From Streptomyces olivochromogenes (GTDB lineage: Bacteria > Actinomycetota > Actinomycetes > Streptomycetales > Streptomycetaceae), in the NCBI RefSeq assembly GCF_001514115.1, contig NZ_KQ948462.1, positions 104,783 through 168,782 on the forward strand: a stretch of DNA of 64,000 nucleotides, in the 5' to 3' direction. The position numbers and the translations under genes were made by a program. Of the stretch, positions 17,832 through 25,518 are shown piece by piece; positions within the stretch are counted from its first letter, which is position 1, and every line of letters begins with the position of its first letter. The notes under the pieces are model-generated. The model ran no database searches. It was not told the DNA's origin and saw only the letters and a list, made by a program, of their open reading frames with translations.

Positions 17832-17862
17832 GGGGGCGCCCCCAGCAGCGGGGGCGCCCCCC
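17832..17862. terminator. Terminator after the symporter gene
   Basis: GGGGGCGCCCCC, a 6-nt loop, then GGGGGCGCCCCCC. Very stable and self-complementary, placed between convergent genes. Confidence 0.85.
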
Positions 17863-17939
17863 AGTGACGTACGGCCCAAGGACGTACGTCGTGCGCCGGG
17901 TGGGTGTCATGGACTCGGCGTACGGCGTACGGCGTGGGG

Positions 17940-18632
17940 CTAGGGCGCCACCCAGGCGTACCGGTGTTCAGGGCGGCCCGTGTCGCCGTACTTGAGCGAG
18001 AGGCGCAGCCGTCCCGCCTGTTCGAGGTGGCGCAGATAGCGCTGAGCGGTGGAGCGGCTGAGCCCGGTCTCGGCCGCGACCTCGTGGGCCGACAGTGGCT
18101 GGTTCGCGCGGTGAAGGACGCCGCAGATCAGGTCCGTGGTGGGTTCCGAGTGGCCGCTGGGCAGCCCCGGCGACGACGGGACGGGCGTGGTGCGCAGGGC
18201 GCTGAAGATCCGGTCGACCTGCTCCTGACCCGCCACGCCGCGCCCGCCGACCCGGTCGACGGTGCGCCGCAGGGCCGCGTACGAGTCGAGGCGGGTGCGC
18301 AGCGCGGCGAAGGTGAACGGTTTGACCAGATAGTGCAGGGCGCCCACGCGCATCGCGGCCTGCACGGTCGTCACATCGCTGGCGGCGGTGATCATGATGA
18401 CGTCGGTGCCGTGGCCGCGTTCGCGCATGCGGTGCACCAGTTCGAGGCCCGTCTGGTCGGGCAGATAGTGGTCGAGCAGCACCAGGTCGACGGGCGCGCG
18501 CTCCACGGCGGCCAGGGCCTGGGCAGCGCTGTGCGCGCGGGCGGCCACCCGGAATCCGGGAACCTTCCCCACGTACTTCGCGTTGATCTCAGCGACGCGG
18601 AAGTCGTCGTCCACGACCAGGACGTCAATCAT
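17940..18632 (-). CDS. Response regulator, CitB/DcuR type (copy A, no adjacent kinase)
   Basis: 230 residues. Receiver domain residues 1-120 with DDD at 8-10, phospho-Asp in LVLLDHYLPD (about 55) and Lys in YLVKPF; C-terminal helix-turn-helix (LSAHEVAAETGLSRSTAQRY). It is a close paralog of the regulator at 21861-22541: about two thirds of residues agree by eye, including the end GRPEHRYAWV. Start ATG 18632 follows AAAGAGG; upstream in-frame codons are not conserved. No kinase gene adjoins it, so it may share the CitA-type kinase at 22538-24358. It is divergent from an ABC importer, its most likely target. Confidence 0.9.
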   Translation of the reverse strand: MIDVLVVDDDFRVAEINAKYVGKVPGFRVAARAHSAAQALAAVERAPVDLVLLDHYLPDQTGLELVHRMRERGHGTDVIMITAASDVTTVQAAMRVGALHYLVKPFTFAALRTRLDSYAALRRTVDRVGGRGVAGQEQVDRIFSALRTTPVPSSPGLPSGHSEPTTDLICGVLHRANQPLSAHEVAAETGLSRSTAQRYLRHLEQAGRLRLSLKYGDTGRPEHRYAWVAP

Positions 18633-18685
18633 CGGGCCTCTTTCTCTCAAGGCCTGGCGAGCGTTAAGCCCGTGTTTCGGCTCCG

Positions 18686-18717
18686 CTGTTGTAGCGCGAG
18701 CAAAACGAGCACAACAG
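18686..18717. promoter_or_regulatory. Inverted repeats in the divergent regulator/ABC gap
   Basis: CTGTTGT (18686-18692) and ACAACAG (18711-18717) form a dyad with an 18-nt spacer containing two AGCAAAACGAGC-type half repeats. A second palindrome, TGTGGC-N4-GCCACA, lies at 18762-18777 just before the ABC start. Either could be bound by the CitB-type regulators. Confidence 0.5.
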
Positions 18718-18793
18718 ACTCTTGCAAGCATAAGAAGGCCTTGCGCCCAGAAGACTGATGCTGTGGCCCGCGCCACATCTACGGTCCCGGCCC

Positions 18794-19609
18794 ATGAGCG
18801 CAGACACCAGCCCCGCCATTGAGCTGCGGGGCGCGAGCAAGATCTTCAAGACCCCGTCAGGGGGTCTGCACACGGCGGTCAGGGAGCTCGATCTGACCAT
18901 CGGCCGTGGCGAGTTCGTGGCTGTCGTCGGCCCCACCGGCTGCGGGAAGTCCACCACCCTGACCCTGGTGAGCGGTCTGGAGGAGCCCACCGAGGGCGAG
19001 GTCCTGGTGGCCGGTGAGCCGGTCGCGGGCGTCGGCGACAAGGTCGGCTTCGTCTTCCAGCAGGACGCCACCTTCCCCTGGCGGACGGTCCTGTCCAATG
19101 TCATGGCGGGCCCGCGTTTTCGCGGTGTCCCGAAGACGGAAGCCAAGCAGCGGGCCCGCGAATGGCTGGCCAGGGTCGGGCTGTCGGCCTTCGAGGACCG
19201 TTATCCCCACCAGCTCTCCGGCGGTCAGCGCAAGCGCGTCGCCCTCGCCGCGACCTTTGTCAACGACCCCGAGATCCTGCTGATGGACGAGCCGTTCTCG
19301 GCGCTCGACGTGCAGACCAGGGCCCTGATGTCGGACGAACTGCTGGAGCTGTGGGAGGGCACGGGCGCCTCGGTCGTCTTCGTCACCCACGACCTGGAGG
19401 AGTCCATCGCGCTCGCCGACAAGGTCGTCGTGATGACCGCGGGCCCCGCCACCGTGAAGCAGGTCTTCGACATCGATCTGCCGAGGCCGCGCAAGGTCGA
19501 ATCGGTGCGCCTGGAGCCGCGGTTCATCGAGATCTACCGTGAGATCTGGGAGTCCCTCGGTGAAGAGGTCCGCATCACCCGAGAGAGGGGCGCCGCGAAT
19601 GTCGCCTGA
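18794..19609 (+). CDS. ABC importer ATPase, nitrate/sulfonate/taurine type
   Basis: 271 residues. Complete ATPase: Walker A GPTGCGKST, Q-loop, signature LSGGQRKR, Walker B LLMDEP, switch His in FVTHDLEE. The Q-loop region (FVFQQDATFPWRTVLSNV) is typical of SsuB/TauB. Start ATG 18794 is chosen by homology (MSADTSPAIELRG); the ribosome site is weak, and ATG 18758 is an alternative. Its 3' end overlaps the permease gene by 11 nt. With the permease and lipoprotein downstream it forms an importer; the substrate is not determined by sequence. Confidence 0.93.
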   Translation: MSADTSPAIELRGASKIFKTPSGGLHTAVRELDLTIGRGEFVAVVGPTGCGKSTTLTLVSGLEEPTEGEVLVAGEPVAGVGDKVGFVFQQDATFPWRTVLSNVMAGPRFRGVPKTEAKQRAREWLARVGLSAFEDRYPHQLSGGQRKRVALAATFVNDPEILLMDEPFSALDVQTRALMSDELLELWEGTGASVVFVTHDLEESIALADKVVVMTAGPATVKQVFDIDLPRPRKVESVRLEPRFIEIYREIWESLGEEVRITRERGAANVA

Positions 19610-20474
19610 CGTCATGCCCGAGACCGTCGTCGCGGCGACCGCCACCGAGCCCGCCAAGCAGGGACGCGCCCACACCCGTGCCCGTGCCGCCCGCAGACGC
19701 AGGATGATCGTCGCCGCCGCGCGTGCGGTGCTCCTGGTCGCCGTGCTCGGCCTGTGGGAGGTGTTCGCGCGCGCCAAGATCATCGACCCGTTCAACTTCT
19801 CCATGCCGTCGAAGATCTGGGACCAGGTCTACACCTGGGTGACCCATGGGACGGCGCTCGGCTCACTCGGCGAGCAGGTCTGGTACACGCTCCAAGAGGC
19901 ACTGCTCGGCTGGGTCATCGGAGTCGTGGCCGGCGTGGTCTTCGGTATCGCGCTGGGACGCATCGCTTTCCTCGCCGATGTCCTTGGTCCATACATCAAG
20001 GTGCTCAACTCCATACCCAGGATCGTCCTCGCGCCGATCTTCGTGATCTGGTTCGGGCTCGGACCGGCCTCCAAGGTCGCCTCGGCCGTGGTCCTGGTCT
20101 TCTTCCCCGTCTTCTTCAACGCGTTCCAGGGTGCCCGCGAGGTCGACCGCAACCTCGTCGCCAACGCCCGGATCCTGGGGGCGAGCGACCGTCGGGTGAC
20201 GCTTCAGGTCGTCATCCCCTCCGCCACCTCGTGGATCTTCACCAGCCTCCACGTCAGCTTCGGCTTCGCCCTCATCGGTGCGATCGTCGGCGAGTACATC
20301 GGCGCCACCAAGGGCATCGGCCTGCTCGTCGCCCAGTCCCAGGGCACCTTCAACGCGGCTGGTGTGTACGCCGCGATGGTCATCCTCGCCGTCGTCGCCC
20401 TGCTGGCCGAAGGGCTGCTCACCTTCGCCGAGCGCCGCATCTTCCGCTGGAAGCCGTCGGACTCCGAGAGCTGA
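19599..20474 (+). CDS. ABC importer permease, SsuC/TauC type
   Basis: 291 residues; a basic N-terminus, one isolated membrane helix (MIVAAARAVLLVAVLGLWEVF) and five more in the BPD_transp_1 core. The EAA loop is recognisable (GASDRRVTLQVVIPSA). ATG 19599 follows GAGAGGGG and lies inside the end of the ATPase gene. It would form the homodimeric channel served by the ATPase and the binding lipoprotein. The 158-nt gap to the lipoprotein gene is filled with about 30-nt repeats. Confidence 0.93.
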   Translation: MSPDVMPETVVAATATEPAKQGRAHTRARAARRRRMIVAAARAVLLVAVLGLWEVFARAKIIDPFNFSMPSKIWDQVYTWVTHGTALGSLGEQVWYTLQEALLGWVIGVVAGVVFGIALGRIAFLADVLGPYIKVLNSIPRIVLAPIFVIWFGLGPASKVASAVVLVFFPVFFNAFQGAREVDRNLVANARILGASDRRVTLQVVIPSATSWIFTSLHVSFGFALIGAIVGEYIGATKGIGLLVAQSQGTFNAAGVYAAMVILAVVALLAEGLLTFAERRIFRWKPSDSES

Positions 20475-20499
20475 TCGGCGGACAACACCCGCCCCGGGC

Positions 20500-20620
20500 G
20501 CCCGATTTCCTCTCAGGGCCCTCCAAGGTGCCCGACTTCCTCTCAACGCTTTCCAGGGGTGCCCCCTTTCCGCTCAACGCTCCCCAGGGCCCCCTTTTCC
20601 CGCACTGCCCTCTCACAAGG
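20500..20620 (+). repeat. About four 30-31-nt imperfect direct repeats
   Basis: Units begin at 20500, 20530, 20561 and 20591 and share GCCCGAnTTCCTCTCAACGC, then TTCCAGGGG, with decay toward the last copy. They fill the gap between permease and binding-protein genes, so they are in the mRNA and may tune relative expression. Confidence 0.7.
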
Positions 20621-20632
20621 ACGTGACCCATC

Positions 20633-21697
20633 ATGCGCAAGACCGCCAGATACTCCGCGCTGGCAGCCGCCGGTCTGCTCGCCCTCTCCTCGCTCACCGC
20701 CTGCGCCAACGACGCGGCCTCCACCACCGCCGACTCCGGCAGCAACGGGGGCGGCGGCAAGGGGGAGCACGTCAAGATCATGGTCGGTGGCCTGGACAAG
20801 GTCATCTACATGCCGGCGATGCTCACACAGCGGCTCGGCTACTTCAACGACGAGGGTTTGAATGTCGAACTCCTGAGTGAGCCGGCCGGTGTGCAGGCGG
20901 AGACCGCACTCGTGTCCGGACAGGTCCAGGGAGCCGTCGGCTTCTACGACCACACGCTCGACCTGCAGACCAAGGGCAAGGCCGTGGAGTCCGTCGTGCA
21001 GTTCTCGCACGCGCCCGGCGAGGTGGAGATCGTCTCCAACAAGCGAGCGGACGACATCACCTCGCCCAAGGACTTCAAGGGCAAGAAGCTCGGCGTCACC
21101 GGGCTCGGTTCCTCGACCGACTTCCTCACCAAGTACCTCGCGGTCAAGAACGGTGTGAAGGTCAGCGAGTTCGCGCCGGTCGCCGTCGGCGCGGGTCCGA
21201 CCTTCGTCTCGGCACTCCAGAAGGGGGCCATCGACGGCGGCATGACGACGGACCCGACCGTCGCCACGGTCCTGCAGAAGGGCCTCGGCAAGGTGCTCAT
21301 CGACATGCGTACGCCGAGTGGATCGCAGGAGGCGCTCGGCGGACCGTATCCCTCGTCCAGCCTCTACATGCAGACGGACTGGGTGAACGGCCACAAGGAG
21401 ACGGTCCAGAAGCTGGCCAACGCCTTCGTGAAGACCCTCAAGTGGATGTCCACGCACAGCGCCTCCGAGATCGCCGCCAAGATGCCCGCCGACTACTCCC
21501 AGGGCAACAAGACGCTCTACGCGACCGCCATCCAGAGCACGCTGCCGATGTTCACCAAGGACGGCGTGATGCCCGCGGACGGCCCTGAGACCGTCGAGAA
21601 GGTGCTCAAGGCGTTCAACCCCAACATCAAGAACGCCAAGGTGGACCTGAGCAAGACGTACACCACGGAGTTCGTGAAGAAGGCCGTCACTGGCTGA
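20633..21697 (+). CDS. ABC importer substrate-binding lipoprotein (NMT1/SsuA-like)
   Basis: 354 residues. Lipoprotein signal with lipobox LTAC (Cys near residue 24) and a Gly/Ser-rich linker, then a two-lobed periplasmic-binding fold of the NMT1/THI5-like type (KVIYMPAMLTQRLGYFNDEGL). Related proteins bind sulfonates, nitrate, pyrimidine precursors or aromatic acids; the ligand here is unknown. AAGGACG precedes the ATG. Context, with CitB-type regulators on both sides and a CitA-type kinase, suggests a small carboxylate, but that is inference. Its 3' end (AVTG stop) is partly repeated downstream. Confidence 0.92.
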   Translation: MRKTARYSALAAAGLLALSSLTACANDAASTTADSGSNGGGGKGEHVKIMVGGLDKVIYMPAMLTQRLGYFNDEGLNVELLSEPAGVQAETALVSGQVQGAVGFYDHTLDLQTKGKAVESVVQFSHAPGEVEIVSNKRADDITSPKDFKGKKLGVTGLGSSTDFLTKYLAVKNGVKVSEFAPVAVGAGPTFVSALQKGAIDGGMTTDPTVATVLQKGLGKVLIDMRTPSGSQEALGGPYPSSSLYMQTDWVNGHKETVQKLANAFVKTLKWMSTHSASEIAAKMPADYSQGNKTLYATAIQSTLPMFTKDGVMPADGPETVEKVLKAFNPNIKNAKVDLSKTYTTEFVKKAVTG

Positions 21698-21772
21698 GGA
21701 AGAAGGCCACCAACCAAGGCCACCACTGGCGGAGAAGTGACGGCCACCAAGGCCACCACTGGCGGAGAAATG
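21681..21772 (+). repeat. 3' end of the binding-protein gene repeated downstream
   Basis: The terminal segment (AGGCCGTCACTGGCTGAGGA, 21681-21700) recurs in altered form at 21717 and 21750 as AGGCCACCACTGGCGGAGAA. The last two copies are 33 nt apart and 23 nt identical (21714-21736, 21747-21769). Slippage-type duplication is likely. Confidence 0.75.
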
Positions 21773-21860
21773 AAGGCCGCCTCCGGCCCAGAGCGGGGCG
21801 CGGCCTCTTCCCCCGCCCCCTGGCCGCGCCTTCGGGATCTCCCCCTCATCGGCCGTGCCC

Positions 21861-22541
21861 TCAGGCGCGGGTCGCCCAGACGTAGCGATGCTCCGGGCGG
21901 CCCGCGTCGCCGTACTTGAGGGTCAGCCTGGCCCGCCCCGTGCGCTCCAGGAGCTTCAGATAGCGCTGGGCGGTCTGCCGGCTCAGTCCGGTCTCCTCGG
22001 CGATCTCCTGGGCCGACAGCGGCCCCTCGGCGGTCACCAGGGCCCGCCGGACGAGCTCCGCGGTCGTGGGGGAGTGCCCCTTGGGCAGGTCCGGCTCCGC
22101 ACTCGCCGACAGGGCGCCGAAAATCCGGTCCACCTGGGCCTGTTCGGCCTCGCCGCCGCCGTCGAGCGTGCGGCGCAGACCCGCGTACGCCTCGAGCTTG
22201 GTGCGCAGGCCCGCGAAGGCGAACGGTTTGACCAGGTACTGCAGAGCGCCCTGCCGCATGGCCGCCTGGACGGTCGAGATGTCGCGGGCCGCGGTCACCA
22301 TGATGACGTCGGTCTGGTGGCCGCGCCGCCGCATCTCCTGGACGACCGCGAGGCCCGTCTCGTCGGGCAGGTAGTGGTCCATCAGGACCAGGTCCAGGTG
22401 GGGCAGCGTCTCTATCCCGTGCAGCGCCTCGGCGGCGCTGTGCGCCTCGCCGGCGACACGGAAGCCGGGCACCTTGCCGACGTACGCGGCGTTGACCCGC
22501 GCGACCCGCGTGTCGTCGTCCACGACCAGGACCTCGATCAT
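21861..22541 (-). CDS. Response regulator, CitB/DcuR type (copy B)
   Basis: 226 residues. Receiver with DDD at 8-10, phospho-Asp in LVLMDHYLPD, Lys in YLVKPF; helix-turn-helix LSAQEIAEETGLSRQTAQRY. It is expressed with the kinase: the kinase stop and this ATG overlap by 4 nt, and GAGGAGGAG is the ribosome site. It is the cognate partner of the kinase at 22538-24358 and a paralog of the regulator at 17940-18632. By family it controls uptake or use of a carboxylate. The ABC importer lies between the two copies. Confidence 0.95.
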   Translation of the reverse strand: MIEVLVVDDDTRVARVNAAYVGKVPGFRVAGEAHSAAEALHGIETLPHLDLVLMDHYLPDETGLAVVQEMRRRGHQTDVIMVTAARDISTVQAAMRQGALQYLVKPFAFAGLRTKLEAYAGLRRTLDGGGEAEQAQVDRIFGALSASAEPDLPKGHSPTTAELVRRALVTAEGPLSAQEIAEETGLSRQTAQRYLKLLERTGRARLTLKYGDAGRPEHRYVWATRA

Positions 22542-24358
22542 CGCGACTCCTCCTCGGCGGTCGTGGCGGCGGTGGCGCCGGTGGTGTTCTGGGAGAACGT
22601 GTCCGGCTGTCGTACGAGTTCCGGTGCGGGCCCGCGGCCGGGTTCGCCCTCCGGGCCCGGCATGAGACCTTCCGCCGGCACGCGGCCTTCTGCCGACACG
22701 AGGCCTTCCGCCGGCAACAGGTTCTCCGCCGGCCCGAGACCGGCCTCCGTGAGTGCCTCCGGCAGTACGACCGTGAACTCCGCGCCCCCTCCGTCGGCCT
22801 CCGCCGCCTCCGCGCTGCCTCCTTGCCGCTCGGCGAGCCGGCGCACCAGAGAGAGCCCGAGTCCGCGTTTGCCGTGCGCGGGTGGCTTCTTGGTGGACCA
22901 CCCGTCCGTGAAGATCAGCTCCCGCCGCTCCGCCGGAACTCCGGGCCCGGTGTCCCGTACGCGCAGCACGGCGGTGCGTCCCTCGGCGCGCAATTCGACC
23001 TCCACACGCGCGTGTGGGGTGCCCGCGACGGCGTCGAGTGCGTTGTCGACCAGATTGCCCACGACGGTGACCAGCCCCCGTGGGTCGACCAGCCGGTCGG
23101 GCAGCAGGGTCCCGTCCGCGACCCAGAGAGCCACCCCGCGCTCGGCCGCCACCGTGGCCTTGCCGACCAGCAGGGCGGCCAGCAGTGGATCGTGGATCTT
23201 CTCGGTGACCTGCTCCGCGGTGACCCTGTGGTCGCCGACCACCTCGCCGACGAACTCCACGGCGTCGTCGTACATCTCCAGCTCCAGCAGCCCCAGGACC
23301 GTGTGCATCCGGTTGGCGTGCTCGTGGTCCTGCGCGCGCAGGGCGTCGATCAGACCGTGGGTCGAGTCGAGTTCACGGCCCAGTTGCTCCAGTTCCGTGC
23401 GGTCGCGCAGGGTGGCCACCGCGCCGCCGTCGTCGGTCGGCATGCGGTTGGCGACCAGGACGCGCTGACCGCGCACCGTCAGCAGATCCGTGCCGGTGAC
23501 CCGTCCGGCCAGCACATCGGTCGTGCGGCCAGGCCCGAGCACGTCGTCGAGTGGCTGCCCGATGGCCTCCGCGTCGAGCCCGAGCAGGCGCAGCGCCTCG
23601 TCGTTGAGGAGCCGTACGCGGCCGACACGGTCCAGGGCGATGACGCCCTCCCGGATGCCGTGCAGCATCGCCTCGCGCTCCGCGAGCAACGCCGAGATGT
23701 CGGAGAAGGCCAGGTCACGGGTCTGCCGCTGGACCCGTCGGGAGAGCAGGTACGCGGCGAACGCGCCGACGGCCAGGGCCCCGCCCGCGTACGCGAGGAG
23801 TCCCGGGATCGAGTGGATCAGCCGGGCGCGCACACTGTCGTACTCGATGCCCACCGAGACCGCGCCGATGATGTGCCCGTCGGCGTCGCGCAGCGGTACC
23901 TTGCCGCGGGCCGAGCGCCCCAGTGTGCCGCTGTCGATCTCCATGACGTCGTCGCCGGCCAGGGCCTTCTCGGGGGAGGTCGAGACGACCCTGCCGATCT
24001 GCGAGGTGTCCTTGTGCGACCAGCGCACCCAGTGCGTGTTCATCACCACGACGTACTCGGCCTTGCTGGCCTTGCGGATCCGTTCCGCGGCGACCTGCAC
24101 AGGGCCGTTCACGGACGGCAGGGTCGTCTGCAGGTCTCTGGCGATCTGTGGCTGGGCCGCCGTGGTCTGCGCGATCGCGAGCGCCCGGTGCATGGCCTCG
24201 TCGTCGAGCTGGGCGCTGAGCGGGGCGAGGAACAGCCCCGTCGCGAGTACGGCGACCCCGGCGGCTATCGCCACCTGCATCAGCAGCACCTGAGAGAACG
24301 CCCGCCGCGGCAGACCGAGGCGCAGTCGTCGTGCGGGGGGAGTGGGGCTCATACCCAT
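22538..24358 (-). CDS. Sensor histidine kinase, CitA/DcuS type
   Basis: 606 residues. Membrane helix 1 (about 24-46), extracytoplasmic PAS-like sensor domain (about 50-180), helix 2 (about 183-205), cytoplasmic PAS, then the dimerisation helix with HEHANRMHTVLGLLEL, of the CitA/DcuS class, and an ATPase domain (NLVDNALDA, DTGPGVP, GLGLSLVRRL). This class senses C4-dicarboxylates or citrate directly. After the ATPase there is an unusual C-terminal extension of about 65 residues with a 6-residue repeat (PAEGLV, SAEGRV, PAEGLM). ATG 24358 or 24352 is the start; no strong ribosome site is seen. Longer upstream frame lacks homology. Confidence 0.92.
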   Translation of the reverse strand: MGMSPTPPARRLRLGLPRRAFSQVLLMQVAIAAGVAVLATGLFLAPLSAQLDDEAMHRALAIAQTTAAQPQIARDLQTTLPSVNGPVQVAAERIRKASKAEYVVVMNTHWVRWSHKDTSQIGRVVSTSPEKALAGDDVMEIDSGTLGRSARGKVPLRDADGHIIGAVSVGIEYDSVRARLIHSIPGLLAYAGGALAVGAFAAYLLSRRVQRQTRDLAFSDISALLAEREAMLHGIREGVIALDRVGRVRLLNDEALRLLGLDAEAIGQPLDDVLGPGRTTDVLAGRVTGTDLLTVRGQRVLVANRMPTDDGGAVATLRDRTELEQLGRELDSTHGLIDALRAQDHEHANRMHTVLGLLELEMYDDAVEFVGEVVGDHRVTAEQVTEKIHDPLLAALLVGKATVAAERGVALWVADGTLLPDRLVDPRGLVTVVGNLVDNALDAVAGTPHARVEVELRAEGRTAVLRVRDTGPGVPAERRELIFTDGWSTKKPPAHGKRGLGLSLVRRLAERQGGSAEAAEADGGGAEFTVVLPEALTEAGLGPAENLLPAEGLVSAEGRVPAEGLMPGPEGEPGRGPAPELVRQPDTFSQNTTGATAATTAEEESR

Positions 24359-24471
24359 GACGGTACGGGGGAGCGCGCGCCGGGCCGAAGGGAGTGTGGC
24401 ATGGATCTCTTGAGTGGCGTGTGGGGAAGCTGTGGTCGGCGGGTGCGGGCCGGCCTGCTCAGGAGTCCTGG

Positions 24472-25416
24472 TCAGCAGGCTACGGGGATCGAGGCCCGGG
24501 GCATCTCCCGTACGGCCACCACGTCCATCCGGGCCGGGGAACCCAGCGCCGAGCCGCAGCTCTCCGGGCGGGGCGGCAGTGAGGCGCCCTGCGCGACGAT
24601 GACGCTCCACAGGCGCCCGTCGGTGTGGGCGACGGTCACCTCCCAGCGTGGTGCCGCGCCGTCCGTGCGGACGACGCCGAGGGCTTCCGCGGCGTGCTCT
24701 CCACAAGCCCTGCGCACGGCCAGCTCCGCCGCCTGCCCGGGTCGCTCCCACGCCGAGTTGCCACGGCAGCCCTCTGTGACGACGCGGCCCTCTCGTACGC
24801 CCTGGAGGATCTCCTTGACCGCGTGGGCCTCGGCCCGCCCATAGGCGTATCCGTACGGCAGGACGAGCAGGGTGGGCGAGAAGCGGTGACCGCCGAGGTG
24901 GGTGACCTCCCACGCGCCCGCGACGCCCGAGGCGGCGAGTTCCGCCGCGAGGGGGCGGCCCAGGAGCGCGCAGCAGCGGTCGCGCTTGCCGTTGGTGCAG
25001 ACGAGCGCGAGCGGGTCGCCCGTGTGGCGCCGACCCTGGAGAGCCGCGTCGAAGGTGCGCGGGTCTCCCGTGCCGAGCGCGGTGAAGTCCAGGTCGAGCA
25101 ACCGCTCAGGAGCGCACGTCGTGGCGCTGTGCAGCCACACGTTGCCCGGGGTGGTGTGAGCCGCGTACACCTGGCGCTCGGCGGACGTACCGCAGTCGGC
25201 GTGCCGCCCAGGGCGGCGGATGAGCGCGATCCGCACCCCGGTGTCCTGGGCCGCGGCTTCGAGCGCGCGGCCGAGCGCCGGGTCCAGGTGGCTCGACGTG
25301 AGCGCCTTGGCACCCCAGGGGCCCGGCTGTTCGAGGAGCAGCCATGTCCTCGCGGTCGCCGCGGTCCCCGCGAGGGGCTCGTCGAGGTCCCGGGACGCGG
25401 TCGTGCACGTACTCAC
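24472..25416 (-). CDS. Ferredoxin-like protein of the sucrase/ferredoxin family, iron regulated
   Basis: 314 residues of the Suc_Fer-like family (thioredoxin-fold [2Fe-2S] proteins). Marks include Cys in ADCGTSAERQ, the paired CTNGKRDRCC and HLGGHRFSPT. No enzymatic role is established; an electron-transfer or iron-homeostasis role is likely. The start is GTG 25416 because an iron box lies immediately upstream (25417-25435): the TAGGCT in it can act as -10, making the message leaderless and repressed by DmdR/IdeR with Fe2+. Longer upstream frames would run through the operator. Confidence 0.87.
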   Translation of the reverse strand: MSTCTTASRDLDEPLAGTAATARTWLLLEQPGPWGAKALTSSHLDPALGRALEAAAQDTGVRIALIRRPGRHADCGTSAERQVYAAHTTPGNVWLHSATTCAPERLLDLDFTALGTGDPRTFDAALQGRRHTGDPLALVCTNGKRDRCCALLGRPLAAELAASGVAGAWEVTHLGGHRFSPTLLVLPYGYAYGRAEAHAVKEILQGVREGRVVTEGCRGNSAWERPGQAAELAVRRACGEHAAEALGVVRTDGAAPRWEVTVAHTDGRLWSVIVAQGASLPPRPESCGSALGSPARMDVVAVREMPRASIPVAC

Positions 25417-25435
25417 AGAGGTGAGCCTAACCTGA
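25417..25435 (-). promoter_or_regulatory. Iron box (DmdR/IdeR operator)
   Basis: Minus-strand reading TCAGGTTAGGCTCACCTCT agrees with TTAGGTTAGGCTAACCTAA at 15 of 19 positions by my count. It abuts the GTG start of the ferredoxin-like gene and contains its probable -10. DmdR1 binding would block transcription in iron-replete cells. Confidence 0.75.
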
Positions 25436-25518
25436 CTTCGCCCAGGGCGACTTCCGACCGCGAGTACGGGGGCGCACTTTGGGCGCATTCGGGGCGCTGC
25501 GGGGCGCTCAGGGGCTCA

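Noticed and set aside
16002..17879. Minus-strand frame opposite the symporter gene
   Set aside because: Arg/His/Gln-rich shadow without motifs; the symporter is unambiguous.
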